A stretch of 57,996 nt of DNA from Verrucomicrobiales bacterium (GTDB taxonomy: Bacteria; Verrucomicrobiota; Verrucomicrobiia; Limisphaerales; UBA9464). The notes under the pieces are model-generated. The model had not been told where the DNA came from. It saw only the letters and a list, made by a program, of their open reading frames with translations, and did not search any database. The DNA lies in NCBI GenBank assembly GCA_027489875.1, contig JAIXZE010000122.1, positions 1 through 57,996 of the forward strand, written 5' to 3'. Position numbers and translations under genes: made by a program. Shown piece by piece: positions 1-8,657 of this stretch (positions are counted from its first letter, which is position 1; the number at the start of each line of letters is the position of its first letter).

Positions 1-115
1 CCTCGTTCCTCGGCCAACCCTGGGCTCGGGGTCTCAACGCGGTTGGCGTTGGCAAAGCATGACCCCGGCGGCGTGAAGCGTCCGCATTCCCCCTCGTCGA
101 TCCCCGCGTTCCTGT

Positions 116-162
116 GTGAGACAACGCCTTGTCTCCTTCGCGTCTTCGCGTCTTCGCGTGAG
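116..162. repeat. Direct repeat copy A
   Basis: The core acaacgccttgtctcct followed by cgcgtcttcgcg and tgag is shared with the copy at 308-346. This copy carries one additional tcttcgcg unit, so the two differ by slippage of an 8-bp unit and a T/G change. Its function is unknown. It looks like a dispersed intergenic repeat. Confidence 0.7.
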
Positions 163-232
163 GTTTCAGCGCATGGGAGCCTGCCGTGTCTGTCGCCCCG
201 CTGGGGCTGGGGATCCTTCCGGAGCGCGGGTT

Positions 233-250
233 CCACGGCTCGCGCCGTGG
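233..250. repeat. Short hairpin CCACGGC/GCCGTGG
   Basis: Perfect 7-bp stem with a TCGC loop inside the repeat-rich leader. No T-tract follows on either strand, so it is not a standard intrinsic terminator. Its stem and tetraloop size resemble the hairpins of the dispersed palindromes elsewhere in the window. Confidence 0.5.
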
Positions 251-307
251 GCTATCGTCTGTCGGGGCTCCGCACCTGCATGATCTCGGCGTTCTCGGCG
301 TCTCTGC

Positions 308-346
308 GTGAAACAACGCCTTGTCTCCTGCGCGTCTTCGCGTGAG
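308..346. repeat. Direct repeat copy B
   Basis: Second copy of the repeat at 116-162. It shares acaacgccttgtctcct and the cgcgtcttcgcgtgag tail but lacks the additional 8-bp unit. It ends about 90 bp before the Fe-S carrier start codon. Confidence 0.7.
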
Positions 347-435
347 TTCTGGAAACTGGCATCTGGCATCTGGGAACTTCTCCCCCGGAACTCCCCACGT
401 TGACGCCTCGGTCGCCCGCCCATAACGTGCAGGTC

Positions 436-825
436 ATGATTGCCGGAAAAATCGGAGCGGGAACCACCACGGCACCCACGGTGCGAACGGGTGACGAGCG
501 CCTGATCAAGCTCACCAGCGCCGCGGGAACCAAGGTCAGCACCCTGTTGACCCGTCAGGGCCGTCCCCAGGGGGTGCTGCGCGTTGCCGTCGTCGGCGGC
601 GGCTGCTCCGGCTTGCAGTACAAGATGGACCTCCAGGACGCGCCCCAGAACCGCGACATCCTCGTCGAGAGCGCCGGTGTGCGTGTGGTCGTGGATCCCA
701 AGAGCGCGCTGTACGTCACCGGTTCCGAACTGGACTACGTCGACGCCCTGCAGGAGGGCGGGTTCAAGGTCAAGAACCCCAACGCCGCCACCAGTTGCTC
801 CTGCGGCGAAAGCTTCAGCGCGTGA
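436..825 (+). CDS. A-type iron-sulfur cluster carrier (IscA/ErpA/HesB family)
   Basis: This 129-aa protein should accept a nascent Fe-S cluster and hand it to apo-proteins in the cytoplasm. The family signature is clear: a single cysteine in VVGGGCSGLQY near the middle and the C-terminal CSCGES pair, which are the three cluster-ligating cysteines. The preceding stretch KLTSAAGTKVSTLL is the usual start of the HesB fold. I chose the ATG at 436 over an in-frame TTG at 400 because it leaves a normal-length protein with only a short non-conserved N-terminal tail. The stop codon overlaps the GTG of the next gene (GTGA), so the two are translationally coupled. The sequence does not separate IscA from ErpA. 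Confidence 0.92.
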   Translation: MIAGKIGAGTTTAPTVRTGDERLIKLTSAAGTKVSTLLTRQGRPQGVLRVAVVGGGCSGLQYKMDLQDAPQNRDILVESAGVRVVVDPKSALYVTGSELDYVDALQEGGFKVKNPNAATSCSCGESFSA

Positions 826-1454
826 GCCAACCCATCCCTGACGCCTTCGCGTTGCTCGGCGAGGCAAGACGCCCGTGGATTGATGCCGACGCCCTCAAGG
901 ACCGCTTCCAGGCGATGTCGGGCCCGCTGCATCCCGACCGATTCCATGGGGCACCGGAAGCCGAGCGGAACGCCGCGGGCCAGCGGTATTCGGACCTGAA
1001 TTCGGCGTATCAGCTGCTCAAGGAACCGCGCGAGCGCCTCCTCCACCTGCTCGAACTGGAACTCGGTGGAAAGCCCAAGGACATCCAGCGCATCCCACCC
1101 GGCACGATGGACCTCTTTGTCGAGGTCGGTCAGACCTGCCGGGACTGCGATGAGTTCCTGAAGAAGAAGGCCACGGCCACCTCCCCCATCCTCAAGCTCC
1201 AGCTCCTGCAATCCGGGATGGAATGGATGGATCGACTGGTGGATCTCCAGAACCGGGTCCGCGCGATGGGCGAGACCCTGGCCACCGAGCTGAACGGACT
1301 GAACGCCGTCTGGGACGCGGCACCCGTGGTCGGTTCGCCGGACCGCATCGCCGCGCTGCCGCTCGAACGTCTCGAACAGATCTACCGGGCGATGAGCTAC
1401 GTCGCCCGCTGGACCAGCCAGATCCAGGAGCGCGTCGTCCAACTCACGATCTGA
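822..1454 (+). CDS. hscB: HscB-like J-domain co-chaperone for Fe-S assembly
   Basis: A 210-aa J-protein with the diagnostic HPD tripeptide in the context GPLHPDRF, so it should stimulate an Hsp70 (HscA/DnaK) ATPase. The J-domain is followed by a helical C-terminal part (LLHLLELELGG onward) of the kind HscB uses to bind the IscU scaffold. The start is taken as GTG 822, which overlaps the stop of the upstream Fe-S carrier by 4 bp. An upstream in-frame start at 795 would lie inside the carrier gene and adds a non-conserved basic tail. The neighbour supports the Fe-S role. The gene converges on clpV with only 17 bp between stops and no visible terminator. Confidence 0.85.
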   Translation: MSQPIPDAFALLGEARRPWIDADALKDRFQAMSGPLHPDRFHGAPEAERNAAGQRYSDLNSAYQLLKEPRERLLHLLELELGGKPKDIQRIPPGTMDLFVEVGQTCRDCDEFLKKKATATSPILKLQLLQSGMEWMDRLVDLQNRVRAMGETLATELNGLNAVWDAAPVVGSPDRIAALPLERLEQIYRAMSYVARWTSQIQERVVQLTI

Positions 1455-1471
1455 CACCCAAGGACCGGGTC

Positions 1472-4186
1472 TCAGTCGAACGCGAATCCAAACCCGCCAT
1501 CCTTGGCGAGGATGTGGACCCGGCGGATCGGCAGTCCGTTCGCGAGGCGATGCAGGAATTCGCGGCCAACCTCGGGGAGCAACTGGTTGGTGACGATGGC
1601 GTCCACCAGACGGGCACCGCGATCGAGTTCGGTGCAGCGCTGGGCGATGAGCTTGGGCACGTCGGCATCGTAGGAGAACGGCACCTTGTGGTTCTGGATG
1701 ACGCGCTTCTCCACGCGCTTGAGGTTCATCTCGACGATGACCTTCAGCATCTCCTGGTTGATCGGATAATAGGGAACGACGACCAGACGGTTCAGGAGTG
1801 CATCGGGAAACACCTTGGTGAGGGGCCCACGCATGGCCTTCTCCAGTCCGGCGGCTTCGGGCATCAGCTCAGGATCCTTGCAGAGGTCGATGATGACCTC
1901 CTGTGCGGCATTGCTCGTGAGGATGATCAGGGTGTTCTTGAAGTCGATCAGCCGGCCCTCGCTGTCCTCCATGATGCCCTTGTCGAACACCTGGAAGAAG
2001 ATCTCGTGGACGTCATGGTGGGCCTTCTCGACCTCATCCAGCAGGACCACGCTGTAGGGCTTGCGGCGGACGGCTTCCGTCAGGATGCCGCCTTCGCCAT
2101 AGCCCACATAACCCGGAGGCGACCCCTTGAGCGTGGAGACCGTGTGGGCCTCCTGGAATTCGCTCATGTTGATCGTGATGATGTTGTGCTCGCCGCCGTA
2201 GAGCGCCTCAGCCAGCGCCAACGCGGTCTCGGTCTTTCCGGTGCCGCTGGGACCCACGAGCATGAACACGCCGACGGGCCGGTTCGGATTGTCGAGGCGC
2301 GCCCGTGACGTCTGGACGCGGCGGGCGATCGTCTGGAGGGCCGACTTCTGGCCGGTGACCCGGCGCTCGAGGATGTCCGCCAGGCGCAGGACCTGTTCGA
2401 TCTCGTTCTTGACCATCCGTCCCACCGGGATGCCGGTCCAGTCGGAGACCACGCTCGCGATCGCCTGCTGATCGACGCTCGGGAAGATCAACGGGCTCTC
2501 CCCCTGGAACTCGGTCAACTGGGTCTGCAATCCCTTGAGCTCGACGAGGAGTTTGTCGCGTTCCTCCGGGGTCAGGGCGTCCTTGGGATCCGCAGGAACC
2601 ATCTTGCGATCCTTGGCATCCTCGATGGCGGCGCCGGCGGCCCGCAGGCGCGAACGGAGTTCGAGGATCTTCTCGACCAATCCCTTCTCGTCCGCCCAGC
2701 GCTTCTCGACCTGGGCGAGAGCCTCCTTTTCCTGCGCGAGCTTCGCATCGATCTCGGCGAGGCGGGCGTCATGCGTCATGCCCACGGTCGTCTCCCGTTT
2801 CAGGATCTCCAGTTCCGTGTTCAGGGCCTGGATCCGGCGTCGCGTGTCGTCCACCTCCGGAGGCACGGCGTGCTGGCTGACAGCCACGCGCGCCGCGGCC
2901 GTGTCGATCAGGCTCACGGCCTTGTCCGGCAACTGGCGTGCGGGAATATACCTATAGGAAAGTCGCACACCGGCATCGATGGCCTCGTCCAGAATCTGGA
3001 CCTTGTGATGCTTCTCGAAGGCGCTGACGACGCCGCGCAACATCAGGATGCACTGGGTTTCGGTCGGTTCGTCCACCTTCACAGTCTGGAAGCGACGGGT
3101 CAGGGCGGGATCCTTCTCGATGTGCTTCTTGTACTCGTCCCAGGTGGTCGCAGCCACGGTGCGCAGCGTGCCACGTGCGAGCGCGGGTTTCAGCAGGTTG
3201 GCGGCATCGCCCGTGCCCGCCTGGCCTCCGGCCCCAATCAGCGTATGGACCTCATCGATGAAGAGGATGATCGGCTGTGCGGACGCCTGCACCTCGTCGA
3301 TCACCGAGCGCAGCCGCTGCTCGAACTCGCCCTTCATGCTCGCCCCGGCCTGGAGCAATCCGATGTCGAGCGACAACACCCGCACGTCCTTCAATTGCGG
3401 CGGGACATCGCCAGCGACGATCCGATGCGCGAAACCTTCCACCACCGCGGTCTTACCGACACCCGCCTCACCGGTGAGGATCGGATTGTTCTGACGGCGG
3501 CGCATGAGGATGTCGACGCACTGCCGGATCTCATCGTCGCGACCGACGATGGGATCGATCTCCCCCTTGCGCACGCGCTCGGTGAGGTCGGTGGTGAACC
3601 GCTTCAATGCCTCCTGCTTGCCCATGGCGGCGGGAGCCGTGGCCCCACTGGCGTCGCCGGGCATGGCCCCGCCGGACATTCCGGAACCGTCGCTGGGTGC
3701 CTGCCCTTCCTCGGGCGAACTGGAGAGCAGCTTCGCGAAATCATCCGAGAGCTGCTCGACCTTGATCTTGGTCAATTCACGGCTGATGCCGACGAATGCA
3801 TTGCGCAGCGAATCGGTCTTGAGGAACGCGAGGACGAGATGGCCGGTGCGGATCTGCTGTTCCCCGTACAGCAGGCTGCCGTAGAGGTAACCCTGTTGGA
3901 TCACCGAATCGATGGCCGGCGAGAAATCACTGATGGCCGTTGCACCCCGTGGCAACCGGTCGAGGGCGGCCGTCAGGTCCGCGGTGAACCGACCCGGATC
4001 AACGCCGAACTGCTTGAGGATCCGGTGAAGGTCGGAGTCGGGAACCTGGAGCAACTGGAAGACCCAGTGCACGACCTCGACATAGGGATTTCCCCGGAGC
4101 TTGCAGAAGACGGCAGCGCTCTCGAGCGCCTTGTAACCGAGGGAGTTGAGCTTCCCGAACAGGGTAACGCGTTGAATATCGGCCAT
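1472..4186 (-). CDS. clpV: T6SS sheath-recycling AAA+ ATPase ClpV (TssH)
   Basis: A 904-aa Hsp100 ATPase that disassembles the contracted TssB/TssC sheath in the cytoplasm. An N-terminal ClpN-type domain (about 1-160) is followed by a Gly/Ala-rich linker. The first AAA module has Walker A GEAGVGKT (239-246) and Walker B LFIDEVH (about 308-314). The middle domain (about 440-560) is coiled-coil. The second module has GPSGTGKT (645-652) and LLDEVEKAH. Both ATP sites look intact. It is called ClpV rather than ClpB because it closes a run of T6SS genes in the tssEFG-clpV order and has the short ClpV-like N-terminus. Its start lies 36 bp after the tssG stop. It is probably the last gene of the operon. 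Confidence 0.96.
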   Translation of the reverse strand: MADIQRVTLFGKLNSLGYKALESAAVFCKLRGNPYVEVVHWVFQLLQVPDSDLHRILKQFGVDPGRFTADLTAALDRLPRGATAISDFSPAIDSVIQQGYLYGSLLYGEQQIRTGHLVLAFLKTDSLRNAFVGISRELTKIKVEQLSDDFAKLLSSSPEEGQAPSDGSGMSGGAMPGDASGATAPAAMGKQEALKRFTTDLTERVRKGEIDPIVGRDDEIRQCVDILMRRRQNNPILTGEAGVGKTAVVEGFAHRIVAGDVPPQLKDVRVLSLDIGLLQAGASMKGEFEQRLRSVIDEVQASAQPIILFIDEVHTLIGAGGQAGTGDAANLLKPALARGTLRTVAATTWDEYKKHIEKDPALTRRFQTVKVDEPTETQCILMLRGVVSAFEKHHKVQILDEAIDAGVRLSYRYIPARQLPDKAVSLIDTAAARVAVSQHAVPPEVDDTRRRIQALNTELEILKRETTVGMTHDARLAEIDAKLAQEKEALAQVEKRWADEKGLVEKILELRSRLRAAGAAIEDAKDRKMVPADPKDALTPEERDKLLVELKGLQTQLTEFQGESPLIFPSVDQQAIASVVSDWTGIPVGRMVKNEIEQVLRLADILERRVTGQKSALQTIARRVQTSRARLDNPNRPVGVFMLVGPSGTGKTETALALAEALYGGEHNIITINMSEFQEAHTVSTLKGSPPGYVGYGEGGILTEAVRRKPYSVVLLDEVEKAHHDVHEIFFQVFDKGIMEDSEGRLIDFKNTLIILTSNAAQEVIIDLCKDPELMPEAAGLEKAMRGPLTKVFPDALLNRLVVVPYYPINQEMLKVIVEMNLKRVEKRVIQNHKVPFSYDADVPKLIAQRCTELDRGARLVDAIVTNQLLPEVGREFLHRLANGLPIRRVHILAKDGGFGFAFD

Positions 4187-4222
4187 GGATCGAGGGGTTG
4201 AGGGTGAGTCTGGAAATCTGGG

Positions 4223-5329
4223 TCACTGTTCCGGCTTGAGGATCAGGTCTTCCGGGTTCCGGTCGAGCGGTCGGCTGGCCAGCCATGTGGTCCAACCCAG
4301 GCGGCCTTCACAGGCGGATGCGGAGTCCTTCACACCCAGCTGGATGGGCTTCACCTGTTCGCGTTGCACCACCATCTGGACGTCCCAGAAGAAGGGTTGG
4401 GTGCAATACAGGCGCAACCAATCCTTGAGTCGCTGGAACGACCGGCCACCCGGCAGAAAGCGTCCGACCTCGGGGAGGCTCAAGGGCCCGATACGGATCC
4501 GGATCGTGAGCTGACAATCCCAGACCCGAGACCCGAGCAGCGTGGTCTGCCCCAATTCACCGGAACCCAGCGGCCCCCCCAGTCGACAGCGGGATTCAGG
4601 CGGCAGCTCGAGCCAGCGTCCCTGGAAGGTCAGCACTTCCACCGGCACCTGGAAATAATCGGTCAGCAGATCCTTCAGTCCCTCCACGTTCCGGTTCTGG
4701 CGGGCCAGATGCCCTGCGTAATGGAGCTTGGCCAACTCCCCGATCGAATCCCGTCCTTGGACCGTGGCGCTACCCAGTCCACACAGGCTGCCGATATAGG
4801 TCGCGAACCGGCTCTGGGCCAGTCCCCGGTCAAAGTCCACCTCCATCCGCGTCTCGGACCAGGCACGGAAAAAGAAGGCCACCATGCGGTCATGGAAAAG
4901 GTCCGCAAACTCGATCAGGACCGGATCCTTGTGATGGCGATAACGCGAAAGCGCGTAGTCGGTCAGATGCAGCGGCAGCGCACCGTTCGGCCCGAACAGT
5001 CCAAAGAAATACTGGTAGATCTTGTATCGCGCCCCCGCGTCCTCCTCGCCCTCTTCACCGGCACTGGATTCGGATCCAGCCGGAGTCCGCGCCGGATTGG
5101 GCCGACGGGCCCGGACACCATCCATCGTCGACGCGGCAAATTCGAGGAACGGAGGCTGACCGAAACGGGCGACCTCCTGAGAGAGCCGCAGGGCTTCCCC
5201 GACGCGGGGCCGACGCGGGCCGGCGGCCGCCTGCAAGGCACGGACGAGCAGGAAGAAATCAGCACGCCGCGGATCCGCGAGCATGCGGGCGATCAGATCA
5301 GCTGTCTCGCGCCGGTCCTCGCTGGCCAT
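4223..5329 (-). CDS. tssG: T6SS baseplate protein TssG (ImpH/VasB)
   Basis: A 368-aa baseplate wedge subunit that pairs with TssF. The N-terminus DFFLLVRALQAAAG, then RLSQEVARFGQPP and further on FFGLFGPNGALPLHLTDYAL, is the recognisable TssG core. The C-terminal half has the GRWLELPPESRCRLGG stretch seen in the family. Length is normal. Its start lies 37 bp inside tssF, a common TssF/TssG arrangement that keeps their synthesis coupled. A Pro/Glu-rich insert (RTPAGSESSAGEEGEEDAG) interrupts the N-terminal region just before YKIYQYFFGLFG and is probably a surface loop. Confidence 0.95.
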   Translation of the reverse strand: MASEDRRETADLIARMLADPRRADFFLLVRALQAAAGPRRPRVGEALRLSQEVARFGQPPFLEFAASTMDGVRARRPNPARTPAGSESSAGEEGEEDAGARYKIYQYFFGLFGPNGALPLHLTDYALSRYRHHKDPVLIEFADLFHDRMVAFFFRAWSETRMEVDFDRGLAQSRFATYIGSLCGLGSATVQGRDSIGELAKLHYAGHLARQNRNVEGLKDLLTDYFQVPVEVLTFQGRWLELPPESRCRLGGPLGSGELGQTTLLGSRVWDCQLTIRIRIGPLSLPEVGRFLPGGRSFQRLKDWLRLYCTQPFFWDVQMVVQREQVKPIQLGVKDSASACEGRLGWTTWLASRPLDRNPEDLILKPEQ

Positions 5330-7164
5330 CGCATGATCTCCTTTCTCTGCACGCTCGTCAGAACCGTCTCCGTGAATGAGTTGATGGCGACGTGCCGCGC
5401 AAAGAACTCCTCGAGGACGCTTCCCAGCAGGAATGCTCCCGTCCCAACAAAAGCCGTCTCATCCACCGTCACCTCGATCTGGATCCCACGCGCAAAGGCA
5501 ATCGGACCCGGTGTCTGCACCCGATGCAGGACCGGCTTGCTCCGGATATGGCGGATCCCCTCGATCTGCTTGAGCGAGACCTTGTCGAGCGGGTCCGCAT
5601 ACAGCATCAACAACTCACGGAACGATCGGGCCCCTTCATCCCCCTTGTCGTCCGCGACCGAGAAGTAGTTCATCGACAGGTGGTCGATCAGCCGCCATGC
5701 GATCGTGCCTTCGACGGGACTGGCGCGGGGTGGCGTCGGACCGGAAACCGTCCGGATGCCCACCAGGCAGGCCGTGGATTCGGTGGTGAATTCGGCACCG
5801 CCGCCCACCGGAATCATCAGGGGAAGATGCCGATTCGTGCACAAGGCCCGGATCCCCAGTTGACGGATCTCCGGACGGAACGGTGCCCGGTGCGAATCCA
5901 CCAGCGCGATGAACACATCGGATCCGCCATAGAGCGGACGCTGGCGATTGGTGCGCTCACCCGCCGTCTGATGCCTCGGCACCCGGCTGGTGGTATAGAA
6001 TGCCGTCGCCCTCTCGTCGTCCTGATCCCTGGCGGTGTGGAAGGGCTGGAAGATCTGCTCGTCCTCCGCGGTCTCCCCGATACCGGTCACGGACTGGATC
6101 CGATAGATCTCGTAGTCCAGAGGACGGTTGCGATCCGGAACGATGTGGAACTCGGAGGTCTCGTGCCCTACCGGGACGCGGTCCAACTGCTTCTCGAAGA
6201 GGTTGACCGCCGGCGTGCAATGCAGTCGGAACATGTCGGTCTCGACGACCTCCTCCATGGCCGGGTTGCGTTCGTCGAGGGCAATGACGATCTGCACCTC
6301 ATCGCCACGGGCTTTCCGCAGGATTTCCTTGAGGCCTGTGACCTCGAAGAAGAGGAACCGCTCCGGCATCGCGAAATACTCCTTGAGGAGCCGGTACCCC
6401 TCAAAACCGCGGGGACTCGGCGGCAACAGGGCTTCATCCCGGGAGAAACCGATCCGCCGGATCTGATCAAAGCCAAGGCACCCGAGAATCTCGCGGTTGC
6501 CGGGGTTGCGCACCACGACGCCCACGCTGCGGGCCATCACCAACTCGTAAAGCTCCACCGGCAATTCCCCGTCGCCGTGGATGTGGAACACGAGGGACGG
6601 GATCGCCGTTTCGTCGAACGGGGCCATCACCGTCTTCCTCAAACGGATCGATATGGCCGCGCGGGCACCTACTTCAGCGGGAAGCCCGAGCGCCCCCACA
6701 TCCCGTCCATGGTATTGGACCTTCTGGACCTCGAAGGGGGTGAGCGTCACTGGATGAGCCGTCCGGAAAATGGCCCGCGTGTTCTCGCGTTTGCCTAGAG
6801 GTCCCCGCAGGACCGTGTGACGCGGCACCAGGACCCCATTCACCAACGCGCCTTCAGTCGCCTCGGGAACCATCTGCACGACGCACATGGACGGCACGGG
6901 GCAGAGGTAGTCCGGATAGACCGTCTCCATCAGACCGTGGGTGAACTGGGGAAATCCGGAATCCAGTTTCAGACGGACGCGCGCCGCCATGAAGGCAAAA
7001 CCTTCCAGCAAACGTTCGACATAGGGATCCGGACAGGCGTTGGACGCGTCCTGGTCCAGTGCCAACCGCGCCGCGATCTTGGGGAACTCGCGCGCAAACT
7101 CCGCGGTCGTCTCCCGCAGATGCCGCAATTCCTCCTCGTAGAGTCCCAGCATCCGCTCATCCAT
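5293..7164 (-). CDS. tssF: T6SS baseplate protein TssF (ImpG/VasA)
   Basis: A 623-aa protein with the typical TssF opening: YEEELRHLRETTAEFAREFP, then DPYVERLLEGFAFMAARV and LMETVYPDYLCPVPSM. It forms the baseplate wedge with TssG, TssE and TssK. The C-terminal part (SLKQIEGIRHIRSKPVLHR and the GTGAFLLGSVLEEFFARHVAINSF region) is also family-like. Length is normal. It overlaps tssE by 8 bp and tssG by 37 bp, which indicates one transcript. Nothing unusual is seen. Confidence 0.96.
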   Translation of the reverse strand: MDERMLGLYEEELRHLRETTAEFAREFPKIAARLALDQDASNACPDPYVERLLEGFAFMAARVRLKLDSGFPQFTHGLMETVYPDYLCPVPSMCVVQMVPEATEGALVNGVLVPRHTVLRGPLGKRENTRAIFRTAHPVTLTPFEVQKVQYHGRDVGALGLPAEVGARAAISIRLRKTVMAPFDETAIPSLVFHIHGDGELPVELYELVMARSVGVVVRNPGNREILGCLGFDQIRRIGFSRDEALLPPSPRGFEGYRLLKEYFAMPERFLFFEVTGLKEILRKARGDEVQIVIALDERNPAMEEVVETDMFRLHCTPAVNLFEKQLDRVPVGHETSEFHIVPDRNRPLDYEIYRIQSVTGIGETAEDEQIFQPFHTARDQDDERATAFYTTSRVPRHQTAGERTNRQRPLYGGSDVFIALVDSHRAPFRPEIRQLGIRALCTNRHLPLMIPVGGGAEFTTESTACLVGIRTVSGPTPPRASPVEGTIAWRLIDHLSMNYFSVADDKGDEGARSFRELLMLYADPLDKVSLKQIEGIRHIRSKPVLHRVQTPGPIAFARGIQIEVTVDETAFVGTGAFLLGSVLEEFFARHVAINSFTETVLTSVQRKEIMRWPARTGARQLI

Positions 7165-7660
7165 GGGTCCCTCCCGTCAGCGTGCAGTGCCCTGTCTCCA
7201 GATCGATCCTCGAACGAAGGTCCAGCGCCTCCGGCAATGGATTCGCCCAAAGGAATCCGCGGATGCGAACGCTCAGCATGCCGTCCTCCCTGCGGACGCT
7301 CACATCGAGGGAAGACGGCAGGATCCGTGGCTCATAGCGGCGGATGGCCTCCACGATGCGGTCCCGGACCTCATCCATCCGTGTGATCGACACGCCGACG
7401 AAGGGGGTCACCCCGTAGTTGATCACGGAGGTCATGGATCGGCGCCAGCGGGCCCGGAACCGGACAGGATCCCCGGTGACCCGCAGTGTCGCCCGGGTAT
7501 TGAGGAGCCACTCCAGATCCCGTGCGACCCCGCGTCGATAATCCTGCTGGCTCACGTACCGCTCGTAATAGCGGTATCCGGTGGCGTCCTTGGGATTGTC
7601 CGCGATCAGCCGATCCAGCAGGCAGGGCTGGAGACGATCCATGGGTTGGGGATCAGCCAT
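7157..7660 (-). CDS. tssE: T6SS baseplate protein TssE (gp25-like)
   Basis: A 167-aa member of the GPW/gp25 lysozyme-like family, which is enzymatically inactive and nucleates the sheath on the baseplate. Evidence is the order MDRLQPCLLDRL, DLEWLLNTRA, SVINYGVTPFVG, RYEPRILPSSLDV and the final LDLRSRIDLETG. I set the start at the ATG at 7660. A much longer open frame runs upstream to 7867, but that part lies inside tagJ in another frame and has no TssE similarity. It begins 4 bp after the tagJ stop and overlaps tssF by 8 bp. Confidence 0.93.
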   Translation of the reverse strand: MADPQPMDRLQPCLLDRLIADNPKDATGYRYYERYVSQQDYRRGVARDLEWLLNTRATLRVTGDPVRFRARWRRSMTSVINYGVTPFVGVSITRMDEVRDRIVEAIRRYEPRILPSSLDVSVRREDGMLSVRIRGFLWANPLPEALDLRSRIDLETGHCTLTGGTHG

Positions 7661-7664
7661 GGTT

Positions 7665-8462
7665 TCAGCAGTCAAACTCGATGCTTCGTGCCTCGAGCAA
7701 TGGATGGTCGCCAGACTCACTGACCCACATCCGCTGGCCGTGGCCGATATAGGTCCCGGCGAGGGGCTCGGTGAAGTCGGTCTTCCGGGCCAGTTGAAGG
7801 GCACCATCCGTGCTGGTTTCGGTGCCGGGATACCGGACCGGGATGTGACCCGCCAGTTGCCCCCCATTGCTCCATTCGAAGGTCACCGGGATCCAGACGA
7901 GGTCGCGGAGGTCGGCGGGAGCTTCGAGGGTGATCTTCCGGATGCGATGGAACGGGATCCAATAATACTTCCCGAACACCATGGCCTCGACGATGGGACC
8001 CAACCGCGAATCGGCATCACTGAGCCAGGCCACGGGTTGGCCGTTCACCTTTCCGGGATTGGGTCGGGCCGACTGCAAGGCGAGGGAGCGCAACTGGGAG
8101 GCACCGGCCAGGTCGCCCTGCGTGTGCATGGCCAATGCCTGGATCATCATGCCCACCCACGGCTCGGGCTCGCCGAACACCAGCGGGGTGGCGGTACCCT
8201 CGAACACCCGTCGGCGGAACAGCTCACACTCGATGACCGACTTGAAGATGCGGGCCAGCATCTCGGAGTCGGGATCCAGTCCGGCCGCGACCTGCAACTG
8301 GTTCACGGCGCGCTCGAGTGCCCCCGTGACACAGCAGAGCTGGAAGAGGAAGACCCGTAGCTCCGCCTTGGAAGGATCCGCCCGGATCTCATTCTGGAGT
8401 TGGGTGAGAGCCTCGGTGACCTTGGCATCCCGCAGGAGATCCTTGGCGTTCATGGGTGTCAT
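7665..8462 (-). CDS. tagJ: T6SS accessory protein TagJ (ImpE family)
   Basis: A 265-aa ImpE/TagJ protein, an accessory of the sheath-ClpV cycle that in other systems binds the TssB N-terminus. The N-terminal half is a short TPR-like helical repeat region: ALTQLQNEIRADPSKAELRVFLFQLCCVTG, followed by RAVNQLQVAAGLDPDSEMLA. The C-terminal half contains the conserved GKYYWIPFHRIRKITLEAP and DLVWIPVTFEWSNGG stretches. Its place between hcp and tssE is the same as in the P. aeruginosa H1 cluster. The second ATG at 8453 is an alternative start. Two strong hairpins separate it from hcp upstream. Confidence 0.92.
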   Translation of the reverse strand: MTPMNAKDLLRDAKVTEALTQLQNEIRADPSKAELRVFLFQLCCVTGALERAVNQLQVAAGLDPDSEMLARIFKSVIECELFRRRVFEGTATPLVFGEPEPWVGMMIQALAMHTQGDLAGASQLRSLALQSARPNPGKVNGQPVAWLSDADSRLGPIVEAMVFGKYYWIPFHRIRKITLEAPADLRDLVWIPVTFEWSNGGQLAGHIPVRYPGTETSTDGALQLARKTDFTEPLAGTYIGHGQRMWVSESGDHPLLEARSIEFDC

Positions 8463-8546
8463 GCTTGCGTGAGCACGGGAACCACTTCAAGTGGTGATGC
8501 GGTGAATGTGGAGCCGTGAACCTGTTCCATTGGCATCTGGAAAGGG

Positions 8547-8580
8547 AGCAGCCCGAGTCCCTGATGGATCTCGGGCTGCT
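8547..8580 (-). terminator. Hairpin 2 downstream of hcp
   Basis: A perfect 11-bp inverted repeat (AGCAGCCCGAG with CTCGGGCTGCT) flanks a 12-nt loop, between the hcp stop and the tagJ start. There is no run of U after the stem on the minus strand, only CCCTTTCC, so it is a weak terminator at best. It may be an mRNA-stabilising or attenuating structure that lets hcp be expressed more strongly than the genes after it. Confidence 0.55.
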
Positions 8581-8600
8581 GCACGAAGCGAAACACGCCA

Positions 8601-8641
8601 GCTGGGCCTTCCAAGCAGGCAGCCCTATCGGGAGGCCCAGC
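8601..8641 (-). terminator. Hairpin 1 downstream of hcp
   Basis: A 12-bp stem (GCTGGGCCTTCC with GGGAGGCCCAGC, one G-U pair) and 17-nt loop start 17 bp after the hcp stop codon. It is followed 20 bp later by a second strong hairpin. Tandem stems at this spot fit partial termination or protection of the hcp message from 3' decay. No T-tract is present, so full termination is not expected. Confidence 0.55.
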
Positions 8642-8657
8642 CGGTCAGGGTTTCGGA

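Larger units (their letters stand above)
1..399. other. Gene-free repeat-rich leader
   Basis: No credible gene is seen here. The stretch is built from short repeats: an approximately 40-bp sequence present twice (116-162 and 308-346), iterated tcttcgcg units, a 7-bp-stem hairpin at 233-250 and a tandem TGGCATC pair near 356-370. The only long frame through it translates the repeat twice into the same peptide, which is what non-coding repeat DNA would give. The promoter of the Fe-S pair that starts at 436 presumably lies at the right end, but I cannot point to a convincing -35/-10. Confidence 0.6.

Noticed and set aside
43..345. A 100-codon plus-strand frame
   Set aside because: It encodes the same peptide twice because it reads through the two direct repeats. 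No start-site signal or homology was seen.
7661..7867. N-terminal extension of tssE
   Set aside because: It lies within tagJ in another frame. TssE proteins are about 140-170 aa, which fits the ATG at 7660.
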